From positions 1 to 13,635 of the forward strand of contig JASJHQ010000050.1 in the NCBI GenBank assembly GCA_037625715.1: 13,635 nt of DNA, read 5' to 3'. This document shows positions 1-8,787 of this stretch, piece by piece (position 1 is the first letter of the stretch; every line of letters begins with the position of its first letter). The notes below the pieces were generated by a model. The model made no database searches, had not been told where the DNA came from, and was given only the letters and a program-made list of their open reading frames with translations. Source of the stretch: JABAYQ01 sp018608925 (GTDB lineage: Bacteria > Bacteroidota > Bacteroidia > Flavobacteriales > UBA7312). Both the position numbers and the translations under genes were made by a program.

Positions 1-890
<890 letters not shown>

Positions 891-944
891 TGATCGTTAT
901 TAATTTACTTAAACTTAATTGTTTTCTTTCTAATTTACAATACG

Positions 945-953
945 TCAAAGAAC
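945..953 (-). promoter_or_regulatory. boxA-like antitermination motif before 23S
   Basis: The minus strand reads GTTCTTTGA, continuing into CGTATTG, in the 84-nt spacer between tRNA-Ala and 23S. The same 9-mer occurs in the rrn leader at 2908-2916. Two copies, one ahead of each large rRNA, is the arrangement known for boxA antitermination signals. The functional assignment is inference. Confidence 0.5.
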
Positions 954-974
954 ATTTTTCCTTAAAAAAAGGAT

Positions 975-1051
975 TGGTGGAGAATATCGGAGTCGAACCG
1001 ATGACCTCCTGCGTGCAAGGCAGGCGCTCTAGCCAGCTGAGCTAATCCCCC
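975..1051 (-). tRNA. tRNA-Ala (anticodon UGC)
   Basis: The minus strand folds into a standard cloverleaf. The acceptor stem is GGGGGAT paired with ATTCTCC (with G-U pairs), the D arm is AGCTCAGCTGGCTAGAGC, the anticodon loop is CTTGCAC giving UGC, and the T loop is TTCGACT. The discriminator is A and the terminal CCA is encoded (77 nt in all). It sits in the 16S-23S spacer after tRNA-Ile and is released from the rRNA precursor. Confidence 0.97.
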
Positions 1052-1126
1052 CTAGTAAATAAAATCAGTCAAAAATATACAAAATATATTAATGATGGAT
1101 TTCCGTCTGAAAGTATCTACATATAG

Positions 1127-1200
1127 TAGTCTCGGGCAGACTCGAACTGCCGACCTCTACATTATCAGTGTAGCGCTCTAACCAGCTGAGCTACGAGACT
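1127..1200 (-). tRNA. tRNA-Ile (anticodon GAU)
   Basis: The minus strand gives a cloverleaf with acceptor AGTCTCG / CGAGACT, D arm AGCTCAGCTGGTTAGAGC, anticodon loop CTGATAA (GAU) and T-loop TTCGAGT. The discriminator A is followed by CTA, so CCA is not encoded, unlike the neighbouring tRNA-Ala; it would need CCA-adding enzyme. It is the first spacer tRNA after 16S. Confidence 0.97.
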
Positions 1201-1222
1201 TCAGTGGGAAAAATATTATAAA

Positions 1223-1283
1223 GGGATAGACAAAAAAAAGACATTAAAAGCAACGTCGCTTAAATTAGTTTATAAATAAACCA
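1223..1283 (-). repeat. 3' arm of the pre-16S processing stem
   Basis: The plus-strand text here (GGGATAGAC at 1223-1231, CAACGTC at 1251-1257, TAAACC near 1277-1282) reappears in the same order on the minus strand at 2837-2901, upstream of 16S. In the minus-strand transcript the two arms are therefore complementary. They enclose 16S as the RNase III processing stem does in other rRNA operons. Confidence 0.7.
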
Positions 1284-1289
1284 ACTCTA

Positions 1290-2812
<1,523 letters not shown>

Positions 2813-2836
2813 ATAAAAGTTTGTAATAATATTTCC

Positions 2837-2901
2837 TGGTTCATCTATAATTAAGCTAAAAAAATTGACGTTGTTTTTGTTGTTTAAATTTCGTCTATCC
2901 C
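2837..2901 (-). repeat. 5' arm of the pre-16S processing stem
   Basis: The minus strand reads GGGATAGAC (2901-2893), then CAACGTC (2873-2867), then TAGCTTA and GAACC (ending near 2837). It matches the plus-strand text at 1223-1283 in order and spacing, so the two flanks of 16S can pair in the precursor. Confidence 0.7.
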
Positions 2902-2907
2902 ATTAAA

Positions 2908-2916
2908 TCAAAGAAC
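2908..2916 (-). promoter_or_regulatory. boxA-like motif in rrn leader
   Basis: The minus strand reads GTTCTTTGA, identical to the 9-mer ahead of 23S at 945-953. Its position, after the promoter and before the processing stem, suits an antitermination signal. The role is inferred. Confidence 0.5.
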
Positions 2917-2955
2917 TTTTATTTTTGTATTTCCGTTTAACATTCAAACGGGCGG

Positions 2956-2985
2956 CAAATATATAAAACTTTTTATTACCGCAAA
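2956..2985 (-). promoter_or_regulatory. rrn promoter, downstream copy (P2)
   Basis: The minus strand has TTTG (2985-2982), an 18-bp spacer and TATATTTG (2963-2956), a full match to the Bacteroidota -33 TTTG / -7 TAnnTTTG consensus. The bases after the -7 box, CCGCCCG, are strikingly GC-rich in an AT-rich spacer. Such discriminators are typical of growth-rate- and ppGpp-controlled rRNA promoters in other bacteria. The start site is expected near 2949. Confidence 0.75.
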
Positions 2986-3067
2986 ACTTTTTGTTAAAAA
3001 AGTAATTTTATTTTCAATTTTGATCTCTCGAAGAGGTCTTACACTTCTTTCATTTAAAAAGCGGCTG

Positions 3068-3098
3068 CAAATATACCTTCTTATTTATACTTTACAAA
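3068..3098 (-). promoter_or_regulatory. rrn promoter, upstream copy (P1)
   Basis: The minus strand has TTTG (3098-3095), a 19-bp spacer and a second perfect TATATTTG (3075-3068), followed by the GC-rich CAGCCGC. The architecture matches the promoter 112 bp downstream, so 16S transcription probably starts from two tandem sites. The start site is expected near 3061. Confidence 0.7.
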
Positions 3099-3360
3099 TT
3101 AATTCTTCTTTTTTTATTATTTATTCAAAGAAGGCTCTGCCATCTAGTAAAAGTATCTTATTACCTTATCTTTTTTGGGCTAGAAAGCATGTTTTTACTG
3201 ATTTATTGAGAAACAGAAAGCGAGTATTACGTCTAATTACGGGTACTAATGACATTTGTCAATATTGACTATAACAGCAAAAAAGTTAGAAAACCCTACT
3301 ATTTACTGCTAATCGAACTAAGAATAAATAAAATTAGGTTCTATTTTTAATTGGAAAAGG

Positions 3361-3390
3361 CATCGTTACGGCATAAAACAGCCGTCGATG
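3361..3390. repeat. Bulged inverted repeat, 10 bp stem
   Basis: CATCG plus ACGGC (3361-3365, 3368-3372) pair exactly with GCCGT plus CGATG (3381-3390). A TT bulge interrupts one arm and the loop is ATAAAACA. The GC-rich stem stands out in this AT-rich spacer. No T-run follows on either strand, so it is not a standard terminator. Confidence 0.6.
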
Positions 3391-3405
3391 GTATTATAAC
3401 AAAAT

Positions 3406-3436
3406 GTAGAAACGGTTTAAAACATCGTATTTCTAC
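3406..3436. repeat. Bulged inverted repeat, 9 bp stem
   Basis: GTAGAAA plus CG (3406-3414) pair with CG plus TTTCTAC (3426-3427, 3430-3436), with a TA bulge in one arm. It lies 15 bp after the previous hairpin and shares its design: two stem segments with a 2-nt one-sided bulge. Confidence 0.55.
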
Positions 3437-3551
3437 TGCTTTAAGCATCTTACAATTGAATAGTCCGCCAATATAAAACCACTATTACGTCGGAAAATTG
3501 CTAACTATTATACTAAAGAGCTTAGCTATGAAAGTAAATAGAGTGTAATAC

Positions 3552-3569
3552 GAAGCTATTTTTAGCTTC
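3552..3569. repeat. Perfect hairpin with TTTT loop, next to a 12-bp palindrome
   Basis: GAAGCTA and TAGCTTC form a perfect 7-bp stem around TTTT. The 3' arm runs into TTCTATATAGAA (3567-3578), a perfect 12-bp palindrome. No T-run follows, so a terminator role is not supported. Confidence 0.5.
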
Positions 3570-3602
3570 TATATAGAATCGAATTATAGAATTTTTCCTA
3601 TA

Positions 3603-3803
3603 CATATATATAGTATAAAGAATAAAACAAGAACTGGATAATGATACATACTATATATAAGTAGCATAAAGAAACCGATATTAAGAAAAAAATGGGCAGT
3701 TAAAATACCCAATTAGTAGAGCATATATATAGTAAGGACAATAGTAGAAGAAGTCGATAATGACACATACCATACAGTATGTAGTATAAAGAGGTTGTTA
3801 TTA
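3603..3803. repeat. Diverged direct repeat, two ~82-bp copies about 119 bp apart
   Basis: Copy A (3603-3683) and copy B (3722-3803) both begin CATATATATAGTA, both carry a block GATAATGAYACATAC, then GTAGYATAAAGA, and both end TATTA or TTATTA. Hand alignment with a single 1-nt gap gives roughly three quarters identity over about 82 positions. Most of the differences in the second half are transitions. The copies are separated by about 38 bp. Confidence 0.6.
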
Positions 3804-3988
3804 TCAATGATGTCGACACTTTATAATTGAATTTTTAAAAGAATAGCCCACACATATAAGAAGTTCGTGAGTAGGTATTAGGTTTAAAAAATAGAATAAG
3901 TTGGTGAAATGAATGGAATACCTAGCTTATGAAGTCGGAAATTGGAAATGAACTATAGAAATAAGGCAGTGTATAGCCCGTAAAGTAA

Positions 3989-4660
3989 TTATGGAGTAGA
4001 AAATGACACTGACAAGACCTTACCGTTATATAAGTCTTTATCCAAAACAGCAAACCTATATATATAGTGTGCCATTTGCTCTGGAGAGATCTGAGCCTGA
4101 AAACCAGGGAATGCTTCTTCCAGCATTTTAGTTTGAACTGCTCCTAATGCAAGAGCATTGAATCTTAAATTGGTTTGGGAGAATTCTTGAGCTAAACACT
4201 CGGTAAGAATAGCTAAAGCTCCTTTGCTACTACTATATGCGCTAAGTCCTGGGAACTTTACACTTCCTTGAACTCCTCCAACACTACTTATATTAACAGT
4301 ATGGGCATCGGAAGACATATAAGGGAATAAATCTCTTATTAAGCGGAAAGGAGAAAAGACATTTAGCTGGTAAACATTATTAAGTTCTTGATTGCTTATC
4401 TCTCTAAAAGGTTTGTTTATAAGAGAACCAGCATTATTGATAATAATATCAATTCCTGACCAACTCTCCATTTTTTGTAAAATTGGACTATAGTCCTGTT
4501 CCAGCAAATCAAATTGAAATGGAATAACGTTAGGAAGGTTTAGATTTGATAATTCAGAAACATTTCTAGCTAATGCTAAAACAGTATCTCCTTTCTCACT
4601 AAACAATTTAGTTAGTTCGAAACCTATTCCTCTACTCGCACCAGTTATAACTACATTCAT
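3989..4660 (-). CDS. SDR-family oxidoreductase, possible pterin reductase
   Basis: This is a 223-residue classical short-chain dehydrogenase/reductase with a single Rossmann domain, predicted cytosolic. The NAD(P)-binding TGASRGIG is at residues 6-13 and NNAG at 75-78. Catalytic residues are Ser126 (in NISSVGG), Tyr142 and Lys146 (YSSSK). It is a little shorter than the usual ~245 residues because the C-terminal substrate region is compact. The ATG overlaps the stop of the aromatic amino acid hydroxylase as ATGA, so the two are probably translated together. The TGASRGIG start and short C-terminus resemble sepiapterin reductase-type enzymes, and dihydropteridine reductase is also an SDR. A role in making or recycling the hydroxylase's tetrahydropterin is therefore plausible but inferred; family membership alone does not give the substrate. 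Confidence 0.9.
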   Translation of the reverse strand: MNVVITGASRGIGFELTKLFSEKGDTVLALARNVSELSNLNLPNVIPFQFDLLEQDYSPILQKMESWSGIDIIINNAGSLINKPFREISNQELNNVYQLNVFSPFRLIRDLFPYMSSDAHTVNISSVGGVQGSVKFPGLSAYSSSKGALAILTECLAQEFSQTNLRFNALALGAVQTKMLEEAFPGFQAQISPEQMAHYIYRFAVLDKDLYNGKVLSVSFSTP

Positions 4661-6396
4661 TTCAACAATTTTATACCATCAAGAATTAATACTTTATAAT
4701 CGGATTTTTCAGAAAGCTCAATTAGATAGCTTTTTATCTCATCAAACAGGCCATCGTTCTTACATATTTCTAGAATATCTAGAGCACATAGCCAATCCCC
4801 ATTGTGATTTTGTATTATCTCTTGAAAAAGATCAACAAGAGCCTCTTGCTCTAACTCACCGTTTCTCACTAAAGATACCTTATCATAAAGCTTATGAAGT
4901 TCAATTCTAGAAGCAGAGTAGTCAATTTTATGGGTAGTTTCTTGAAATTGGAAAACATTATCTCTATCAAAAGAATCGATATCGGCAGCTCCAGAGTAAA
5001 CAGATACTATCGATTCGCCAATAGTCATATCATAAACACCCCACTCTGGAGCGAATAAAACCTGGTCTTGAAAAGTAACCGTACAGTCATTAAATGTCAT
5101 GAGCATGTTTACTCCTTTTCTATTCTTCCAAATATTACTTAATAGACCATTAACTACAACTCCACTCTCAAATTCCAGCAAAACCATTTTTCCAGAAACA
5201 ATTCCCAAATCTTTGAGCTGATCCATACTCAAAGATTCTATAGCAGTATCATGATTTTTCAGTTTACCAATCGGAGAACCGAATCCATCCATATGATAGT
5301 GCTTACTATGACCTACTAATTCTTGATCTTGCCAAGCTAGTGCGCTAGCAGAAGAAGTCGAGAGGTAAATAGCTTTGTCCTCTTTTTCAATAATTTTGGA
5401 AAAGACTCCAGAAACCTGAATTCCTGAACTATATTCTGCAGTACAGGTGTTTTTTGACTCTATTGCTTTTTTCAAACCAAAAGCACCACCCTTTCTTAAA
5501 GACATAGAATAAGCAAACTCTTCTAAAATTTGAGTTAAATGTCTGTAATTGGGGGTAACGTATAATTGCGGTTGTGGTTCGGTGATATCGAAAGAACGAT
5601 GAATAGCATCTATAGAGTATGGGATTTTCTTTACTTCATCCTTCATACAACTTTCGCTTTCTCCTATAGAAGATAAAAGCCCTGCTCCATATATTTTCGG
5701 ATCATCTAAAGACCCTATAAGTCCATATTCTACTGTCCACCAGTGCAAATTTCTAATTTTAGCCATCTCGGACGGCTCGCCCATGTTTTGTTGAATCAGA
5801 TCAATATCCTTTTCAGCCTGATCAACATCTTGTTGAGGAGTACCAGGATCTTCTTTTATAATAGATAAGTGGCGAATAGCTTGAAATAATTCGAAATCTT
5901 TAGCTGAAGAAATTGCCTTTGAACCTATTTCTCCAAACAACCTTAAATATTCTGCATAAGCAGAATCAGCAATAATCGGAGCATGTCCGGCAGCTTCATG
6001 AAGAATATCAGGAGCTGGAGTATATTCAATATGTTCTAATTGTCTGATATCGGCAGCAATTACAAGCACTTTGTAGGCTTGAAACTCCATGAAAGCCGAA
6101 GGAGGTAAGAATCCGTCTACACAAACACATCCCCAGCCAATTTTGCCAAGGATATCATTCATATGTTGAATATTTGGAATTCTATCGATTGTTATTCCGG
6201 TCTTTTCAAGACCATTAATGTAAGAGGAATCAGCAACCTTAGATAGATATGCGACATTTTTTCGCATTACGTATCTCCAAACTGCATGATCAATAGGTGT
6301 ATATTTTGGATAATTTTGAGGTACTACAAACTGTCTTAGACGAGAAGGTAGATTTGCTACTTGGTGATTATCAAAGTCGAAAAAATCATTTTTCAT
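4657..6396 (-). CDS. Biopterin-dependent aromatic amino acid hydroxylase with C-terminal extension
   Basis: This 579-residue protein is a tetrahydropterin- and iron-dependent aromatic amino acid hydroxylase, most likely phenylalanine 4-monooxygenase (Phe to Tyr with O2). The catalytic core spans about residues 25-305. Iron ligands are His133 and His138 in HEAAGH, preceded by YTPAPDI, and Glu223 in HWWTVEYGL; YGAGLLSSIGE (236-246) is also conserved. There is no N-terminal ACT domain, as in other bacterial enzymes. Two features are unusual. The second His and the Glu are 85 residues apart, against about 40 in human and Chromobacterium enzymes, implying an insertion near residues 162-215. About 265 further residues follow the core; they look beta-rich at first and helical at the end, and I do not recognise them. 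It overlaps the downstream reductase by ATGA. Substrate choice (Phe, Tyr or Trp) cannot be settled from sequence. Confidence 0.93.
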   Translation of the reverse strand: MKNDFFDFDNHQVANLPSRLRQFVVPQNYPKYTPIDHAVWRYVMRKNVAYLSKVADSSYINGLEKTGITIDRIPNIQHMNDILGKIGWGCVCVDGFLPPSAFMEFQAYKVLVIAADIRQLEHIEYTPAPDILHEAAGHAPIIADSAYAEYLRLFGEIGSKAISSAKDFELFQAIRHLSIIKEDPGTPQQDVDQAEKDIDLIQQNMGEPSEMAKIRNLHWWTVEYGLIGSLDDPKIYGAGLLSSIGESESCMKDEVKKIPYSIDAIHRSFDITEPQPQLYVTPNYRHLTQILEEFAYSMSLRKGGAFGLKKAIESKNTCTAEYSSGIQVSGVFSKIIEKEDKAIYLSTSSASALAWQDQELVGHSKHYHMDGFGSPIGKLKNHDTAIESLSMDQLKDLGIVSGKMVLLEFESGVVVNGLLSNIWKNRKGVNMLMTFNDCTVTFQDQVLFAPEWGVYDMTIGESIVSVYSGAADIDSFDRDNVFQFQETTHKIDYSASRIELHKLYDKVSLVRNGELEQEALVDLFQEIIQNHNGDWLCALDILEICKNDGLFDEIKSYLIELSEKSDYKVLILDGIKLLK

Positions 6397-6418
6397 GTTT
6401 GGCTGTAATTTAATACGT

Positions 6419-6439
6419 AAAAAATAGAGATGTCTATTT
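6419..6439 (-). terminator. Hairpin with T-run between purL and the hydroxylase gene
   Basis: On the minus strand AAATAGA (6439-6433) pairs perfectly with TCTATTT (6428-6422) around CATC, and the 3' arm extends into six T (6424-6419). This is the form of a weak intrinsic terminator for purL. It ends only 23 nt before the hydroxylase ATG, so it could instead act as an operator or leader hairpin. Confidence 0.45.
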
Positions 6440-6443
6440 CAAG

Positions 6444-6470
6444 AAATTAAAGTAATATCTACTTTAATTT
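6444..6470 (-). terminator. Perfect 11-bp inverted repeat overlapping the purL stop codon
   Basis: AAATTAAAGTA (minus strand 6470-6460) pairs exactly with TACTTTAATTT (6454-6444), with a 5-nt loop. The purL stop TAG (6461-6459) lies inside. With the hairpin just downstream it makes a tandem 3'-end structure. The stem is AT-rich and no clean T-run follows it directly, so 3'-end protection is as likely as termination. Confidence 0.5.
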
Positions 6471-8696
6471 TTTACTCAATGCGTTTTGGAAAATATCCGT
6501 AAACTCTTCTATGTTTCCAAAAGCTTGACCATCTACTCTAATGTCTCCTCTGGTTACATGCCCTAATAACATAAAAGGAACTTTGTGTTGATGAAGAATA
6601 TCTATAAGATTTTCTTCGCCAGTTTCACTAACTGAAACTACTACTCTACTAGGCGCTTCCCCAAATAAGAATGCATCTTCTCTAACATCAGAGCTTGTAG
6701 TTATGTCAAATCCTAATTGATTAGGAATAGCACTTTCCAAAAGGTTAACGAATAATCCGCCATCGGCAATATCGTGTGCTGATGAAATCGCTTTTTTAGA
6801 GATCAAATCTTTTATTAGTTGTTGTAAAGAAAACTCTTTATCTAAATCAAAAGGAGGAGTCGAACTATTCTTAACGTTGTGATAAGAAGCTAAATACTCA
6901 GAAGAGTTAATATCGTCGTGAAATTCTCCAATAGTATAGATTAAATCGCTTTTTCCTTTATAGTCTAGAGACATAATGTTAGACTTATCTTCCACAACAC
7001 CCAACATACCTATAGTAGGAGTTGGGAAAACAGGAACTTCCTTGCCGTCAATAGCTGTTTGGTTATAAAAACTAACATTTCCACCTGTAACAGGAGTACC
7101 AAATTTGAGGCAAGCTTCGGACATTCCTTTAATCGCACCAACAAATTGCCAGTACACTTCTGGATTATAAGGATTACCAAAGTTTAAGCAATTGGTAATT
7201 GCACTTGGTTCTCCACCCGAACAAACAATATTTCTTGCTGCTTCGGCTACCGCCATTGCAGTTCCTACATGCGGATCTGCATTTACCATTCTGGCATTAC
7301 AGTCAACAGTCATTGCTAAAGCTTTATTGGTTCCTTTAATATTAACTACTGCCGCATCTTTTGGCGAATTAGTTCCCATATTAATAGTACCTACCATAGA
7401 ATCGTACTGTTCGTAGACCCATTTTTTAGAAGCAATATTAGGATGAGCACATAAAAATTTAGCAACTTTCAATAAATTAGAAGGTTGTTCTATGCTGTCA
7501 ATAGTAAACTTTTTGAACTCTTTGTAATAAGCAGGCTCAGTATATTCTCTTGTATAAATTGGAGCACCTCCACCAAGAACTAAGTCATCAGCAGGAACGT
7601 CAGCAACTAACTCATCATACATATAGTACTTAAGTCTTTTTTCTGTTGTAACAACTCCTATTTCTTCACAACTTAAATCCCACTTATCATATATTTCTTG
7701 AACAACGCTTTCTTTACCCTTGTGAACAACGATAAGCATTCTCTCTTGAGATTCGGAAAGTAAAATTTCCCAATCTTTCATGTCTTCTTGTCTAGTTGGC
7801 ACTTTGTCAAGATGAATTATCATCCCATGCTCACCAGCAGCACTCATTTCTGAAGTAGAACAAGTAATACCCGCAGCACCCATATCTTGCATACCAACAA
7901 TAGCATCTGTTTTTCCTAATTCTAGAGTTGCTTCCAGTAGAAGTTTTTCTTGGAAAGGATCTCCTACCTGTACAGCTGGTAAATCATTAGCCGAATCTTC
8001 GGTAATATCTTTAGAAGCAAAAGCTGCTCCGTGAATACCATCTTTTCCGGTTCTAGAACCAACAATAAATACTGGGTTTCCTGCACCAGATGAAGTAGCC
8101 GAAATCAATTCGTCTGCTTTCATTATTCCTGCAGAAAAAGCATTTACTAATGGATTTGTATTATAACACTCATCAAAAAATAGTTCTCCACCAACAATCG
8201 GAATACCGAATGCGTTTCCATAATCTCCAATTCCTTTAACAACTCCTTTAACAAGCCATTTTGTTCTATCTAACTCAATATTTCCAAACCTCAACGAATT
8301 AAGCTGAGCAATTGGTCGAGCTCCCATAGTAAAGATATCTCTATTGATACCACCTACTCCTGTAGCAGCACCTTGATAAGGCTCTAATGCAGATGGGTGG
8401 TTGTGGCTTTCAATTTTGAAAGCACAAGCAAGTCCGTCACCAATATCTACTAATCCGGCATTTTCTTCACCGGCTTTTACAAGCATGTGAGGACCATCTT
8501 TAGGTAAAGTTTTCAACCAAGTAATCGAGTTTTTATAAGAACAGTGCTCTGACCACATTACCGAGAAGATACTCATTTCAGTAAAGTTAGGAGTCCTTCC
8601 TAATATCGATATTATCTGATCAAACTCTTCTGGTCTAAGACCTAGTTCTTGGGCTTGTTCTAATGTTGCTAATGCTGTTGTTGCTTGTAAAGACAT
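6459..8696 (-). CDS. purL: Phosphoribosylformylglycinamidine synthase subunit PurL
   Basis: This enzyme converts FGAR, ATP and glutamine-derived ammonia to FGAM, the fourth step of de novo purine synthesis, in the cytosol. At 745 residues it is the small PurL type (B. subtilis PurL is about 740), not the ~1,300-residue fused form, so it should need separate PurQ and PurS; neither is in the window. Family signatures are SEHCSYK (49-55), ESHNHP (96-101), the glycine-rich GAATGVGGINRD (109-120), QVGDPFQEK (243-251), QDMGAAGITCSTSEMSAAG (270-288) and SESQERM (314-320), followed by a second AIRS-like half. The chosen ATG gives the usual N-terminus ahead of SEHCSYK. A promoter candidate lies about 20 bp upstream, and a double hairpin follows the stop. 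The gene appears monocistronic, 91 bp from the acyl-CoA synthetase gene. Confidence 0.98.
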   Translation of the reverse strand: MSLQATTALATLEQAQELGLRPEEFDQIISILGRTPNFTEMSIFSVMWSEHCSYKNSITWLKTLPKDGPHMLVKAGEENAGLVDIGDGLACAFKIESHNHPSALEPYQGAATGVGGINRDIFTMGARPIAQLNSLRFGNIELDRTKWLVKGVVKGIGDYGNAFGIPIVGGELFFDECYNTNPLVNAFSAGIMKADELISATSSGAGNPVFIVGSRTGKDGIHGAAFASKDITEDSANDLPAVQVGDPFQEKLLLEATLELGKTDAIVGMQDMGAAGITCSTSEMSAAGEHGMIIHLDKVPTRQEDMKDWEILLSESQERMLIVVHKGKESVVQEIYDKWDLSCEEIGVVTTEKRLKYYMYDELVADVPADDLVLGGGAPIYTREYTEPAYYKEFKKFTIDSIEQPSNLLKVAKFLCAHPNIASKKWVYEQYDSMVGTINMGTNSPKDAAVVNIKGTNKALAMTVDCNARMVNADPHVGTAMAVAEAARNIVCSGGEPSAITNCLNFGNPYNPEVYWQFVGAIKGMSEACLKFGTPVTGGNVSFYNQTAIDGKEVPVFPTPTIGMLGVVEDKSNIMSLDYKGKSDLIYTIGEFHDDINSSEYLASYHNVKNSSTPPFDLDKEFSLQQLIKDLISKKAISSAHDIADGGLFVNLLESAIPNQLGFDITTSSDVREDAFLFGEAPSRVVVSVSETGEENLIDILHQHKVPFMLLGHVTRGDIRVDGQAFGNIEEFTDIFQNALSKKLK

Positions 8697-8716
8697 CTAT
8701 AATATTATGTAAGTCA

Positions 8717-8747
8717 CAAAATTAAATATATAAAAGAAAAATACAGA
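8717..8747 (-). promoter_or_regulatory. Candidate purL promoter
   Basis: The minus strand has TCTG (8747-8744, one mismatch to TTTG), a 19-bp spacer and TAATTTTG (8724-8717), a full match to TAnnTTTG. Initiation near 8710 would leave a leader of about 13 nt. The short leader and imperfect -33 box keep confidence moderate. Confidence 0.4.
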
Positions 8748-8787
8748 GAAAAAAAGACTGTTTTTTATAAAGTTTTCAAACTAATTA

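Larger units (their letters stand above)
2813..2949 (-). other. rrn operon leader
   Basis: About 137 nt separate the inferred start site of the downstream rrn promoter from mature 16S. The leader contains GTTCTTTGA (2908-2916) and the 5' arm of the 16S processing stem (2837-2901). I see no open reading frame here. The 5' boundary rests on the position of the -7 box and is approximate. Confidence 0.6.
3099..3988. other. AT-rich gene-free intergenic region with repeats and hairpins
   Basis: Between the rrn promoters and the stop codon of the reductase gene there are about 890 bp without a credible gene. Stops are frequent in all frames. The only longer frame (plus strand, about 3020-3268) begins at TTG, is low-complexity and lies over the rrn promoters. 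I see no tRNA, tmRNA, RNase P or SRP RNA landmarks, and no further TAnnTTTG box on either strand by eye. The stretch contains a diverged direct repeat (3603-3683 and 3722-3803) and inverted repeats at 3361-3390, 3406-3436, 3552-3569 and 3567-3578. It could hold an uncharacterised RNA, a decayed gene, or simply spacer. Confidence 0.6.

Noticed and set aside
3022..3038. Hairpin GATCTCT / AGAGGTC upstream of the rrn promoters, considered as a terminator
   Set aside because: Only a 3-nt loop, one G-T pair, no T-run on either strand; it lies between the two promoters and could be chance or a protein site.
3020..3268. 82-codon plus-strand frame in the gene-free region
   Set aside because: It starts with TTG, is rich in low-complexity Leu/Ile/Lys/Phe, lies across the upstream rrn promoter and has no recognisable features.
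3099..3988. CRISPR array or insertion sequence in the repeat-bearing intergenic region
   Set aside because: There are only two diverged copies, no short regular repeats with unique spacers, no terminal inverted repeats and no transposase frame.
7192..7416. 74-codon plus-strand frame
   Set aside because: It is antisense within purL, whose protein motifs are clear across this region.
8745..8772. A-rich/T-rich hairpin after the acyl-CoA ligase gene, considered as a terminator
   Set aside because: The stem consists of A-T pairs only (AAAAAA/TTTTTT) and would be too weak; it may be just a homopolymer tract.
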